DNA of 64,000 bases, from contig JAITSO010000054.1 of NCBI GenBank assembly GCA_031287735.1, forward strand, positions 62,001 through 126,000. The letters run 5' to 3'. A program made the position numbers and the translations under genes. The notes under the pieces were generated by a model, which was given only the letters and a program-made list of their open reading frames with translations, was not told the origin of the DNA and did no database searches. Shown here one piece after another: positions 55,959 to 64,000 of this stretch (its first letter is position 1; every line of letters begins with the position of its first letter). Origin of the DNA: Elusimicrobiota bacterium. GTDB lineage: Bacteria; Elusimicrobiota; Endomicrobiia; Endomicrobiales; Endomicrobiaceae.

Positions 55959-57197
55959 ATGGAAAAAATATATTTAGACAATCAATCAAATACAAAAATT
56001 GACATTAGAGTTTTTGAAGCGATGTATCCGTTTTTTCTGGAAAATTATGGAAACCCGCAAAGCATTTATTCTCTTGGTTCAATTTCAAAAGAAGCTGTTG
56101 AAAAAGCAAGGACACAAGCAGCAAATTTGATAAATGCTCAAACATCTGAAATCATTTTTACTTCATGTGGTACAGAATCAAATAATTTAGCTTTAAAAGG
56201 TCTTGCGAAGGTTTCTAAAAGCAAAGGTAGACGTATATTGATTTCTTCTGTTGAACACATTTCTGTTTTGAATTCTGCCAAACAACTTGAAAAAGATGGT
56301 TTTGAAGTCATTTATATTCCTGTAGATTCTAAAGGTTTTGTAGATCAAGATATTTTGGAAAAATCTTTGACAAAAGATGTCATTTTGGTTTCCATTCAAT
56401 ATGCAAATCCAGAAATTGGGACAATTCAAAATATAAAAGAATTAACTTCTATTGTGAAAAAAAACAGTTCGGCTCTTTTCCATACTGATGCTGTTAGTGC
56501 TTGCGGCGTAATTCCTGTGGATGTTAAAGAATTAGGAGTGGATGCTTTAAGTTTTTCGTCGTCTGTTATGTATGGTCCTAAAGGTGTTGCAGCATTGTTT
56601 TTGAAACAATCTGTAAAAATTGAGAGCTTGTTAAGTGGTGGAATACAAGAAAACTCCAGACGTTCTGGAACCGAAAATGTACCTGCTATTGTTGGCTTTG
56701 GAAAAGCTTGTGAAGTTGCTGTGCAAGAGTTAGATTCAAATTTGAAACACCTAAAAAACTTGAGTTCAAAACTCATAGAAGAACTACCTAAAAGAATAGA
56801 GCATATTTATTTAAACGGTCCATTTGAGAACCGTTTGCCAGGGAACATCAATTTTTCAGTGGAATTTGTTGAGGGAGAAGCGTTATTCTTGCTTTTAGAT
56901 GCCAAAGGAATTATGGCAGCAAGTGGTTCGGCATGTGCAAATAAAAATTTAAAAATATCAACAGTTTTATCTGCAATAAACACCGACGTCGCACTTGGAC
57001 AAGGGTCTATTTTGTTTACGCTTTCAAAATTCAATACGCAAGAAGAAATGGATTTTGTATTAGAAGAATTTCCTAAAATAATTTTAAGATTGAGAGATAT
57101 GTCGCCACTTTACTCTCACTTTTTAAAAACAGGACAAAGAAAAGCTGCTGGTCCTGGAACTGATTTTGACGATCATGATTATTGTGAAATAGAATAA
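55959..57197 (+). CDS. Cysteine desulfurase (NifS/IscS) homologue lacking the PLP lysine
   Basis: Fold type I PLP-enzyme sequence of 412 residues. Family marks include YLDNQSNTKID, YGNPQSIYSLG, TSCGTESNNLALKG, SSVEHISVL (H100), FHTDAVSACG, RRSGTENVPAIVG and the mobile cysteine SGSACANK (C326). The normal SAHK with the Schiff-base lysine is instead SSV at residues 201-203 (codons 56559-56567). The NNE motif reads NPE (P151), and the arginine of the xIRFS motif is leucine (L352). It is therefore unlikely to be an active desulfurase. GAGAGG precedes the ATG. Confidence 0.85.
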   Translation: MEKIYLDNQSNTKIDIRVFEAMYPFFLENYGNPQSIYSLGSISKEAVEKARTQAANLINAQTSEIIFTSCGTESNNLALKGLAKVSKSKGRRILISSVEHISVLNSAKQLEKDGFEVIYIPVDSKGFVDQDILEKSLTKDVILVSIQYANPEIGTIQNIKELTSIVKKNSSALFHTDAVSACGVIPVDVKELGVDALSFSSSVMYGPKGVAALFLKQSVKIESLLSGGIQENSRRSGTENVPAIVGFGKACEVAVQELDSNLKHLKNLSSKLIEELPKRIEHIYLNGPFENRLPGNINFSVEFVEGEALFLLLDAKGIMAASGSACANKNLKISTVLSAINTDVALGQGSILFTLSKFNTQEEMDFVLEEFPKIILRLRDMSPLYSHFLKTGQRKAAGPGTDFDDHDYCEIE

Positions 57198-57294
57198 TTT
57201 TGCCGATAAAGCTTTAAAAATTTAGTTTTTGTGGTTATATTTGGGAGAAAATTATTTGTGCCCACGCGAAATTACGGTAAGGAAATTCATTTAA

Positions 57295-57951
57295 ATGTCA
57301 GAGAAAATCACTTTTCTTATTTTGTCAGGTCCTTCAAGGGAATATATAGACCCTGTTAGGTTTATTAGCAACGAATCTTCTGGAAAAATGGGAAAAGCAC
57401 TTGCCGACACAATTCTTAAACAAAAACACAATTTAATTTTTATATCTGGTGTTGCAGAAATTTTGCCTAAGAAAACAGAAGTTATAAAAGCTGTTTCAGC
57501 AGCCGAAATGTTTATGCAGGTCAAAAATAATTTTAAAAAAGCCGACATCATTATAAGCTGTGCCGCTGTTGCTGATTTTTCACCTAAAAAAACATTCAAG
57601 CAAAAAATAAATAAAACAGAAAAATTCAATGAAATAAAGCTCAAAAAAAACGCTGACATCATTGCTTACTGTGGCAAACATAAAAAACATAGAGTAGTTG
57701 TTGGTTTTGCACTTGAACCTGAAAAATCTTTTCAAAACGCAAAGAAAAAAATAGAAGACAAAAATTTGGATTTTATAGTTCTCAACGGAAAAGAAGCACT
57801 CGGAGCTGATAAAACAAGTGCTGTTATTATTATGCCGGCTGGCAATACAGTAAAAATTAAAGATAGAAATAAAAATTTTATAGCTGAGAGGATCATAAAT
57901 GCTTCAATTAAAATATTTAAAAATCATAAAAATGACCAAAAAAGCTCTTGA
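57295..57951 (+). CDS. coaB: Phosphopantothenate-cysteine ligase domain protein (CoaB)
   Basis: Corresponds to the C-terminal half of CoaBC, which joins 4'-phosphopantothenate and cysteine in coenzyme A synthesis. Motifs are LSGPSREYIDPVRFISN with SSGKMGKALAD, SCAAVADFSPK, VGFALEP, and DFIVLNGKEALGADKTSA. Length is 218 residues, so the N-terminal flavin decarboxylase (CoaC) is absent and must be separate. The uracil-DNA glycosylase gene overlaps its 3' end. Confidence 0.87.
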   Translation: MSEKITFLILSGPSREYIDPVRFISNESSGKMGKALADTILKQKHNLIFISGVAEILPKKTEVIKAVSAAEMFMQVKNNFKKADIIISCAAVADFSPKKTFKQKINKTEKFNEIKLKKNADIIAYCGKHKKHRVVVGFALEPEKSFQNAKKKIEDKNLDFIVLNGKEALGADKTSAVIIMPAGNTVKIKDRNKNFIAERIINASIKIFKNHKNDQKSS

Positions 57952-58654
57952 GGAATACAAAAATTGGGGTGAATATGAAGTTACGGTAGATCGTCTAAAA
58001 GTAAAAAAAACTTCCGTATCTGGGCAGAATAAAAATTTTTCTAAAGGATCCAATGCTGCTCAAAAATTAGAGGTACTAAAAAAAGAAGTATTGTTTTGCC
58101 AAAAATGTGTGCTTGGAAAAAGCCGACTAAATGCTGTTTTTGGTAGTGGTTGCACGACGGCTGATTTGATGTTTGTCGGTGAAGGACCTGGCTTTGAGGA
58201 AGACCATAAGGGCGAACCTTTTATAGGAAAAGCCGGACAACTTCTAACTAAAATCATAGAGTCAATTGGACAAAGCCGTGAAACTGTTTATATTGCAAAC
58301 ATTGTAAAATGTCACCCTATGAAAGACCCGTCAAGTCCTGAAGAAAGAGGTAATGACAGACCACCTTTTCCTGAAGAAATGGAAATTTGCAGGCTTTATT
58401 TGGATAAGCAGATTGAAATTATTGCACCTAAAATCATTGTAACTTTAGGGTCATCGGCAACGAAAGGACTTTTGAAATCTGAAGAACCGATAAGCAAAAT
58501 GCGGGGAACTTTTAAAAGTTATAACGGAGTTAAACTAATGCCAACTTATCACCCCGCTGCTTTGCTTAGAAATCCATCTCTAAAAAAAGACGTTTGGTCA
58601 GATATGAAAAAAGTTATACATTATCTTGATGATAGCAGAAATAAAATCTCTTAA
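57899..58654 (+). CDS. Family 4 uracil-DNA glycosylase
   Basis: Removes uracil from DNA; members carry a [4Fe-4S] cluster. The motifs are CQKCVLGKSR, FVGEGPGFEEDHKGEPFIGKAG, YIANIVKCHPMKDP, a further Cys in EMEICRLYL, LGSSATKGLL, and TYHPAALLRNP near the end. Length is 251 residues from ATG 57899, which has GAGAGGA 6 bases upstream; ATG 57932 is an alternative with a weaker site. It overlaps coaB by up to 53 bases. Confidence 0.9.
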   Translation: MLQLKYLKIIKMTKKALEEYKNWGEYEVTVDRLKVKKTSVSGQNKNFSKGSNAAQKLEVLKKEVLFCQKCVLGKSRLNAVFGSGCTTADLMFVGEGPGFEEDHKGEPFIGKAGQLLTKIIESIGQSRETVYIANIVKCHPMKDPSSPEERGNDRPPFPEEMEICRLYLDKQIEIIAPKIIVTLGSSATKGLLKSEEPISKMRGTFKSYNGVKLMPTYHPAALLRNPSLKKDVWSDMKKVIHYLDDSRNKIS

Positions 58655-58762
58655 AAGTAACAAACAGCAAAAAAGCGATTAATCAGGTTGTGGTTTAAGT
58701 AGAAAGCAACGATATTGTTTAGCCAGCTTGTCGGTTGTGAGAATAAATGGAGGTTTTGATTT

Positions 58763-59872
58763 ATGCCAAAAATTTCTGTTATAGTTCCAGTTTACAATAC
58801 TAGAAAATATTTATGTCAATGCTTGGATTCCATCGTCAGACAAACTTTGCATGATATTGAAATTATTATAATAAATGACGGTTCCACAGACGATTCTTTG
58901 GAAATCATTAAGAAATATGCCCAAAAAGACAGACGAATTGTCGTTATTGATAAACAAAATAAAGGAGTTGGTGAGACCTACAATCGTGGCATAGCTACAG
59001 CGTCTTCGCAATATATTGGTTTTGTTGAATCAGATGATTGGATAGAAGCTGATATGTATGAGCATCTTTATAATATTGTTGTGCAAAATCCTGATGTGCA
59101 AATAGTAAAAGGCCAGTTTGTTCCATTCGACCACAAAACAAAAAAAAATGGCAGGCTATCAAATATTCCTGAAACTGAAATAAATAAAGTTGTAAACCCA
59201 CTAGATGTTCCGAGTGTTTTTTATGTTGAAGGCGGTATTTGGACAGCAATTTACGATGCCGATTTTATTCGCAAAAATAATATTCGTTTTTTGGAGACTC
59301 CTGGCGCCTCATACCAAGATATTTCATTTAATTTTAAGACTTTTGCAGTTGCCCAGCGTATAATTTTGACAGCGAAACTACTTTTGCATTACCGTACAGG
59401 GCATAGTACGCAATCAATTAAATCAACCGAAAAAGTATTTTCTGTTTGTGATGAATTTGCAGAAATTAACTGTTGGCTGCATAAATATAAACCAGAATTA
59501 GCAAAATCTATTGAACCCGTATGCAACAGTATTAAAAATTCTATTTATAACTGGAATTTAAATCGTTTGGGAGGTGAAAAAAGAGCTGCTTTTTTAAAAC
59601 GATACAGAACAGAGTTTGCTGACATTCTTGCAAGAAATGCAATAGATATGACAGCTACAAACAGTAAAAACAAAGCTAAATTAGACATGCTAATAAATCC
59701 AACCATATGGAATAAGGTTAAATATATTGTCATTGGAAAAATTGCCCGCCTGTTTTTAAAAGATCGGATACGTAACGGTTACACCCGGTACTCTGTTTTT
59801 TTTGGTTTAATTCCAATCTGGAAAAAGTGTGTTAAATTAAATGCAATAACAAACAGCAAAATAGAGGTTTAA
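58763..59872 (+). CDS. Family 2 glycosyltransferase
   Basis: GT-A fold enzyme using a nucleotide sugar. The N-terminus ISVIVPVYNTRKYLCQCLDS, IIINDGSTDDSLEI, GVGETYNRGIATASSQYIGF and the metal-binding VESDDWIE are classical. The C-terminal 150 residues are not conserved in my memory. Length is 369 residues, with GGAGG upstream. Its neighbour Glf suggests cell-surface polysaccharide synthesis using galactofuranose. Confidence 0.92.
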   Translation: MPKISVIVPVYNTRKYLCQCLDSIVRQTLHDIEIIIINDGSTDDSLEIIKKYAQKDRRIVVIDKQNKGVGETYNRGIATASSQYIGFVESDDWIEADMYEHLYNIVVQNPDVQIVKGQFVPFDHKTKKNGRLSNIPETEINKVVNPLDVPSVFYVEGGIWTAIYDADFIRKNNIRFLETPGASYQDISFNFKTFAVAQRIILTAKLLLHYRTGHSTQSIKSTEKVFSVCDEFAEINCWLHKYKPELAKSIEPVCNSIKNSIYNWNLNRLGGEKRAAFLKRYRTEFADILARNAIDMTATNSKNKAKLDMLINPTIWNKVKYIVIGKIARLFLKDRIRNGYTRYSVFFGLIPIWKKCVKLNAITNSKIEV

Positions 59873-60010
59873 AGCTGGCAGAAAGGTATGTTAACAATAT
59901 ATTCAAGTGACAGATGATAGGTATAAGTAATTAATTTAGGATTTGCTGTCTATAAAGGTTTATTGCAAACGTATAAAAAAATGTGAGTTTATACTAATAA
60001 AAAGGAGTTT

Positions 60011-61126
60011 ATGGTGGCAGAAGTTAAAAATCTTATTGTTGGCTGTGGACTGTCTGGTGCGATAGTTGCAAGAAATTTAGCAGATGACGGACAAGAAGTT
60101 TTTATTATCGATAAAAAAGAACATATTGGTGGAAATATTTATGATTATCGCAACGAACACGGTATTATGGTTCATAAATATGGTCCTCATATATTTCATA
60201 CAAACAACAAAGTCGTTTGGGATTTTCTCACACGTTTTACTGAATGGCAACCATATTTTCACAAAGTTCTCGTATTTATGGATGGACAATTTGTTCCACT
60301 ACCTTTCAATTTAAATACTCTGCATTGTGTTTTTCCAAAAAGCATATCAGGTAAAATTGAGATTAAACTGATAGAAAAATTTGGGTTTAATAAAAAAGTC
60401 CCTATTTTGGAACTGGTCAAAACAGAAGACAAAGATTTGCGATTTTTGTCGCAATATATTTACGAGAATATTTTTTTTGAATACACAAAAAAGCAGTGGG
60501 GCGTTGCACCTGATGAAACCGACAACTCTGTTCTGGCTCGTGTTCCGGTTTGTGTTGGCTGCGATGACAGGTACTTTCAAGATAAATATCAGGGAGTGCC
60601 GATGAACGGTTATACGGCAATGCTTCAAAAAATGCTTGACCACAAAAATATAAAAGTTCATTTAAACACTAAATTTGATGGAACATTTAAATACAAAAAC
60701 CTGTTTTGGACAGGTTCGGTTGATGAATTTTTTGGCTATAAATTCGGTGAATTGCCTTATCGCAGCATTCGTTTTGATTTTAAGACATTCTGTCGTGATA
60801 AATTTCAAATATCGGCGACAGTCAATTATCCAACAAATTATGATTTTACGCGCATAACAGAATATAAATACTTCTTAAATGACAAGTCAGAAAACACTAC
60901 GATTTCTTACGAATACCCATCTGATTTTGAAAATGGCAAAAATGACAGACAATATCCAATCGTCAATGATAGCAATACTGCAATATATGCAAAATATATG
61001 GAGCTTGCCAAAGAAAATCCTAATGTTTATTTTTTTGGACGACTTGGCGATTATAAATACTATGACATGTGGGCAGCAGCAGCACGTGCATTGGAAGTGT
61101 ATGAAAAATTCATAAAGAAGCAATAA
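60011..61126 (+). CDS. glf: UDP-galactopyranose mutase
   Basis: Flavoenzyme converting UDP-galactopyranose to UDP-galactofuranose. The FAD motif is IVGCGLSGAIVARNLADDG with DKKEHIGGNIYDY, followed by KYGPHIFHTNNK, FEYTKKQWG, RVPV...RYFQDKYQGVPMNGYT and FGRLGDYKYYDMWAAAARAL. Length is 371 residues. AAAGGAG precedes the ATG. Together with the GT2 gene upstream it suggests a galactofuranose-containing glycan. Confidence 0.94.
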   Translation: MVAEVKNLIVGCGLSGAIVARNLADDGQEVFIIDKKEHIGGNIYDYRNEHGIMVHKYGPHIFHTNNKVVWDFLTRFTEWQPYFHKVLVFMDGQFVPLPFNLNTLHCVFPKSISGKIEIKLIEKFGFNKKVPILELVKTEDKDLRFLSQYIYENIFFEYTKKQWGVAPDETDNSVLARVPVCVGCDDRYFQDKYQGVPMNGYTAMLQKMLDHKNIKVHLNTKFDGTFKYKNLFWTGSVDEFFGYKFGELPYRSIRFDFKTFCRDKFQISATVNYPTNYDFTRITEYKYFLNDKSENTTISYEYPSDFENGKNDRQYPIVNDSNTAIYAKYMELAKENPNVYFFGRLGDYKYYDMWAAAARALEVYEKFIKKQ

Positions 61127-61136
61127 AGTTTTTATC

Positions 61137-61175
61137 AAACATGTCTGGTTTTTTAATTTTAAAGACAGTGTTTTT
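61137..61175 (+). terminator. Candidate terminator after glf
   Basis: AAACATGTCT (61137-61146) pairs with AGACA-G-TGTTT (61163-61173) with one bulge and one weak pair; a T run ends at 61175. It is 11 bases after the glf stop. Confidence 0.35.
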
Positions 61176-61368
61176 GCGTTAAAATTTGAATATGCAAACA
61201 AAATTGTAAATTAGCCGTAATTTCTCAACTTTTTCACAACTTTGTATGGACAATATTTTGCAGAAATTGTAGGTTGCCGCGTGAAATATTGAGTACTTTA
61301 CATTGAGCGTAATAGTCAATGTGTTGATTTTAGAGCAGAATAAAGAATCCAAAAATAGTGGTTTGAAA

Positions 61369-61388
61369 TATAATTATTGATAATCAAT
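61369..61388 (+). promoter_or_regulatory. -10 box and palindrome at giant gene 2
   Basis: An exact TATAAT (61369-61374) is followed by ATTGATAATCAAT (61376-61388), a 13-bp palindrome that would cover the predicted transcription start. Its core equals the TTGATAATCAA element upstream of giant gene 1. No good -35 box is visible. The ribosome site GGGAGG lies at 61394-61399. Confidence 0.5.
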
Positions 61389-61406
61389 GTTTTGGGAGGT
61401 AGAGAG

Positions 61407-64000
61407 ATGTTAAGTATGGTTAAGTTGATATTTGGTGAAATTTCAGCATTGATATATCGGAAAGATAGCCGAACAGATAGACTAAATAAAATTAGAAAGG
61501 TATTAAAAGACCATGTGACTTTTAATAAGCTAGTGTCGGTGTTTACGCTTACGAGTTTTTTTGTAGCGTTTGTGTTTGGTGATGTGATGGTGGGAGCACA
61601 GGAATTAGGATTGTTTAGCAGTGGAGTGAAAGTTGCAGGTTCGTCACCTAGTCTGGGAACTGTAGCGTTGAACAGGTATGCTGACATGGCACTACCATAT
61701 TCATATGGATTAGTTGGTTACGAGAGGAAAAATGGAGTTGGGAACAGGAAGATAGCAATAGTGCAAGATTTGCATTGCCATCCACAAGTTCAGGAAAATA
61801 TAGGTTTAATATTGAGCTTTTTAGATAAGAAGTACGGAATTAATAAGATATATTTAGAGGGAGCATATGGTGAGGTAAACACTGAGTGGTTAAAACCTGC
61901 AGGTGATGCGGGGTATATGGAGCGGATGTTAATGAGCGGTAAGGTTACTGGAGCTGAGAGTTATAGTGCCAGCAAGGGTCGGTTTGATATGATAAGCGGG
62001 ATGGAAGATGAAGCTGCATATATAGGGAACATCAGTAGGAGCGAGTTATTAATGAGGCATAGTGCTGAGATAGGTGTGATATTAAAAAGATTGGAATGGG
62101 TCTCTGCAGGTTTAAGAACAAGATATTTTAATAATGGTCAAAAAGTTGTGGAATCTAAGGTTAACAGGTTTTTGAGTGGTGGTATAGAAGATAGCGAGTA
62201 TTATGAGTACATATTGAAAGAGTTAGGAATATTAGGGATAGATGTAAACAAGTACGAGAACTTAGAATTATATTTAGAGTTTCAAAATTTGCGCAATACT
62301 TTGAAATATGAGGTTATAAAGACTGAAGTTGATGGTTTGGTGAGCGAAATTAAATCTAAGTTGCCTTATGGTTTATATAATGAAATAGCACAGGATACAA
62401 AATATTTTAGTGACATATATGTGTTATGTGGGTATTTGGAAAAAATTAGTAGAGAACATGGGGTGAATGTTGGTGCATACAACGAATTAGGTAAGTTAAT
62501 GAAATTTATAGATGGTAGTAGAAGCATAAATTATATAGAGATGTATGTCGAGAGTGTCAGGGCAGTTGAGGAGATAAAAGAGAGATATGCGTTGAGTGAG
62601 GTCGAATATGAAGTGGTGTTTGTAAGTGATTTTGTGAAATATATTAGCGATTATTTAGGCGGCAGAATAACAGCTAATGATTACGAGTATTACAAATCTA
62701 ATGCAGACAGGTATAGGAAGCTGTATAAAAGGTATATAAACGATGGATTATTGGAGCTGTTGGATAAATATATACGTGTAGCAGATGAGTTTTATGAAGT
62801 GAACAATGAACGCAATAGTCACTTTGAGCGTAATATTTTCGATGGCTACAGTAGTGATGACATAGATTCAATCAGTAATGCCTATGATAACGATTTGTGC
62901 AAAGATGGAAAAATAGACGTTGTGATAACGGGTGGTTTTCATACGGAATCCATGAGACAAATATTTGAGGAGAGAGGAATTTCGTACATGGTGATAACAC
63001 CGTCATTTGATGGTGCTGCTGGTGGGATGTCTGTAGCACAAAATGTGTATAAATCGCTTATTAGTGAGCAGGGTAATTTAATAGAAAAATCAGCATTTGC
63101 ACCTGCTGTGGTGTCTATGGTGGATAGTTTGTCACTTGTACAACAGATATTATTGTGGTTTTCTATGGATGAGAATATAGCGAGGGAATTGTATGGTAGT
63201 GCGATAAATGAATTATTAGACGGGGTGATAGAGATAAAAAATACAGGCGTTAGGTTTAAAACAATTAACGGAAAAGTAAAAGTTATAGACAGTGCTGGAA
63301 TGAGTGTAGATAAGCTGGATATTTCATTAAATTTTGCTAACCAATTGTCTGGTGCTGCGATGTTACTAAAAGGAAATGAGATGGGAGGCGATGTTCTATC
63401 TAAGGCTGCCCAGAAAATAAAAAAGAAATTAGAGAATGATGGTAAGAATGAGCTTGCACAGAGAGTGTCAAGTAGTACTTTAGAGTTTGTAGACTTTAAC
63501 AAAATGTGCAACACATACAATGTGGGTGGCGATATAAGTCCATTTATAAGGGTAGCTAAGGCATATGAAGATAATGAGGGAGTAGGAGATATAGCGAAGC
63601 AATTTCTAGTAATAACGGAAACGTATAAAGGATTAATTGGCGGAATAAACAAAAGCTTAACAAGAGCCAGCAACGTTGCTAGGATGAAAGTACTTAAAAG
63701 AACAGAAACAGGAAGGATCCAGAAAAGCATGTTGACAGTGACAGGTAATGCTGGGAAAGGGTTTTTTGAGATATTGTTTGATGAGATTATAGCGTCTTTG
63801 TTTTCTGGGTTTGTTGGGTTGCATAAAGAAGCTGGAGTTGGTGTGCATTTAGGTTCGTGGTCTATAAAAATAGTCTCTTATTTAACATTTTTCGCATTGC
63901 TATTTGTTTGCATAGCATGGATAATGCCAGCTGTCGTACCGTTTTTTGGGATAGCTTCCTGTGGGGCATTGTATGATGCAATGATAGTTATAGGTTCTGT
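61407..64000 (+). CDS. Second giant exported protein, paralogue of the 47194 protein (3' end outside window)
   Basis: From ATG 61407 (GGGAGG upstream) the frame stays open to the window edge, at least 864 residues. A hydrophobic segment (about residues 43-66) is followed by the domain shared with the 2054-residue protein: VQDLHCHPQVQENI (H123), IYLEGAYGEVNTEWL (E151), SGMEDEAAY, FVSDFVKYISDYL and VITGGFHTESM (H512). Hydrophobic, probably membrane, segments begin at about residue 825. Codons end in G more often than in giant gene 1. Function unknown. Confidence 0.88.
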   Translation, partial: MLSMVKLIFGEISALIYRKDSRTDRLNKIRKVLKDHVTFNKLVSVFTLTSFFVAFVFGDVMVGAQELGLFSSGVKVAGSSPSLGTVALNRYADMALPYSYGLVGYERKNGVGNRKIAIVQDLHCHPQVQENIGLILSFLDKKYGINKIYLEGAYGEVNTEWLKPAGDAGYMERMLMSGKVTGAESYSASKGRFDMISGMEDEAAYIGNISRSELLMRHSAEIGVILKRLEWVSAGLRTRYFNNGQKVVESKVNRFLSGGIEDSEYYEYILKELGILGIDVNKYENLELYLEFQNLRNTLKYEVIKTEVDGLVSEIKSKLPYGLYNEIAQDTKYFSDIYVLCGYLEKISREHGVNVGAYNELGKLMKFIDGSRSINYIEMYVESVRAVEEIKERYALSEVEYEVVFVSDFVKYISDYLGGRITANDYEYYKSNADRYRKLYKRYINDGLLELLDKYIRVADEFYEVNNERNSHFERNIFDGYSSDDIDSISNAYDNDLCKDGKIDVVITGGFHTESMRQIFEERGISYMVITPSFDGAAGGMSVAQNVYKSLISEQGNLIEKSAFAPAVVSMVDSLSLVQQILLWFSMDENIARELYGSAINELLDGVIEIKNTGVRFKTINGKVKVIDSAGMSVDKLDISLNFANQLSGAAMLLKGNEMGGDVLSKAAQKIKKKLENDGKNELAQRVSSSTLEFVDFNKMCNTYNVGGDISPFIRVAKAYEDNEGVGDIAKQFLVITETYKGLIGGINKSLTRASNVARMKVLKRTETGRIQKSMLTVTGNAGKGFFEILFDEIIASLFSGFVGLHKEAGVGVHLGSWSIKIVSYLTFFALLFVCIAWIMPAVVPFFGIASCGALYDAMIVIGS

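Noticed and set aside
62939..63730. Minus-strand frame of 263 codons
   Set aside because: Composition is Ser/Leu/Ile/Thr-biased without motifs, and the plus-strand giant gene covers it completely.
1..64000. CRISPR array, prophage or insertion sequence
   Set aside because: No regularly spaced direct repeats, integrase, transposase or phage structural genes were seen.

Overview
The window is AT-rich (about one third G+C by eye) and reads as a Gram-negative, anaerobic bacterium with compact, mostly operonic genes. The evidence is a PorV-like outer-membrane barrel protein fused to TPRs, Tad-pilus parts, a flavodiiron protein next to rubrerythrin, many [4Fe-4S] proteins and a decayed restriction-modification locus. 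The gene set and composition remind me of Elusimicrobiota, especially the Endomicrobium (Termite Group 1) lineage. That is an inference from memory and was not tested.

Layout, 1-20 kb. The left edge holds the end of a small zinc-ribbon membrane protein, then a complete dTDP-L-rhamnose operon (rfbA-C-D-B). Next come ybgC-tadA, a response regulator overlapping a PorV/TPR protein, and a GT-C membrane protein. These are followed by ychF and secG (possibly leaderless), tRNA-Leu(GAG), tRNA-Gly(GCC) and tRNA-Ala(CGC), a 38-residue histone-H1-like peptide, a dCMP-type deaminase and a secreted coiled-coil protein. A minus-strand block carries a Tat-signal ferredoxin/aldo-keto reductase, ilvC, a kinase-less PASTA protein and rpe. 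A ketosynthase-ACP pair closes this part.

Layout, 20-37.5 kb: a nitrogen and polyamine region. A PII-like protein with an altered T-loop sits behind a very good sigma-70 promoter flanked and filled by palindromes. It is followed by potABC and two PotD-type lipoproteins with a phosphotriesterase-family protein between them. Then come an aldehyde dehydrogenase, an AlaX-like editing protein, an iron alcohol dehydrogenase, a GABA-type aminotransferase, N-carbamoylputrescine amidase, alanine dehydrogenase and a YgjG-type putrescine aminotransferase. Together they suggest uptake of polyamines, conversion of putrescine through 4-aminobutyraldehyde, GABA and succinate semialdehyde to 4-hydroxybutyrate, and amino-group disposal through alanine. 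A restriction-modification pair reduced to frameshifted fragments (28879-30645) lies inside this region.

Layout, 37.4-47 kb: a TadE-like pseudopilin, clpX-lon, a fused degenerate-CpaE/CpaF ATPase, an IscU scaffold, a tiny cysteine-rich protein, flavodiiron protein plus rubrerythrin with a clear terminator, and tRNA-Arg(CCG).

Layout, 47-64 kb: the most unusual part. A 2054-residue secreted or membrane protein (47194-53358) and a second giant ORF, open from 61407 to the window edge (at least 864 residues), share an N-terminal domain with conserved QDLH, EGAY and TGG(Y/F)H motifs. Both genes also have an 11-bp palindrome, TTGATAATCAA, upstream. I recognise no named family; the motif layout resembles the ChaN/EreA/TraB-Tiki type of fold. 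Between them lie a Kef-type antiporter, a cysteine desulfurase homologue that has lost its PLP lysine, coaB, a family 4 uracil-DNA glycosylase, a GT2 glycosyltransferase and UDP-galactopyranose mutase.
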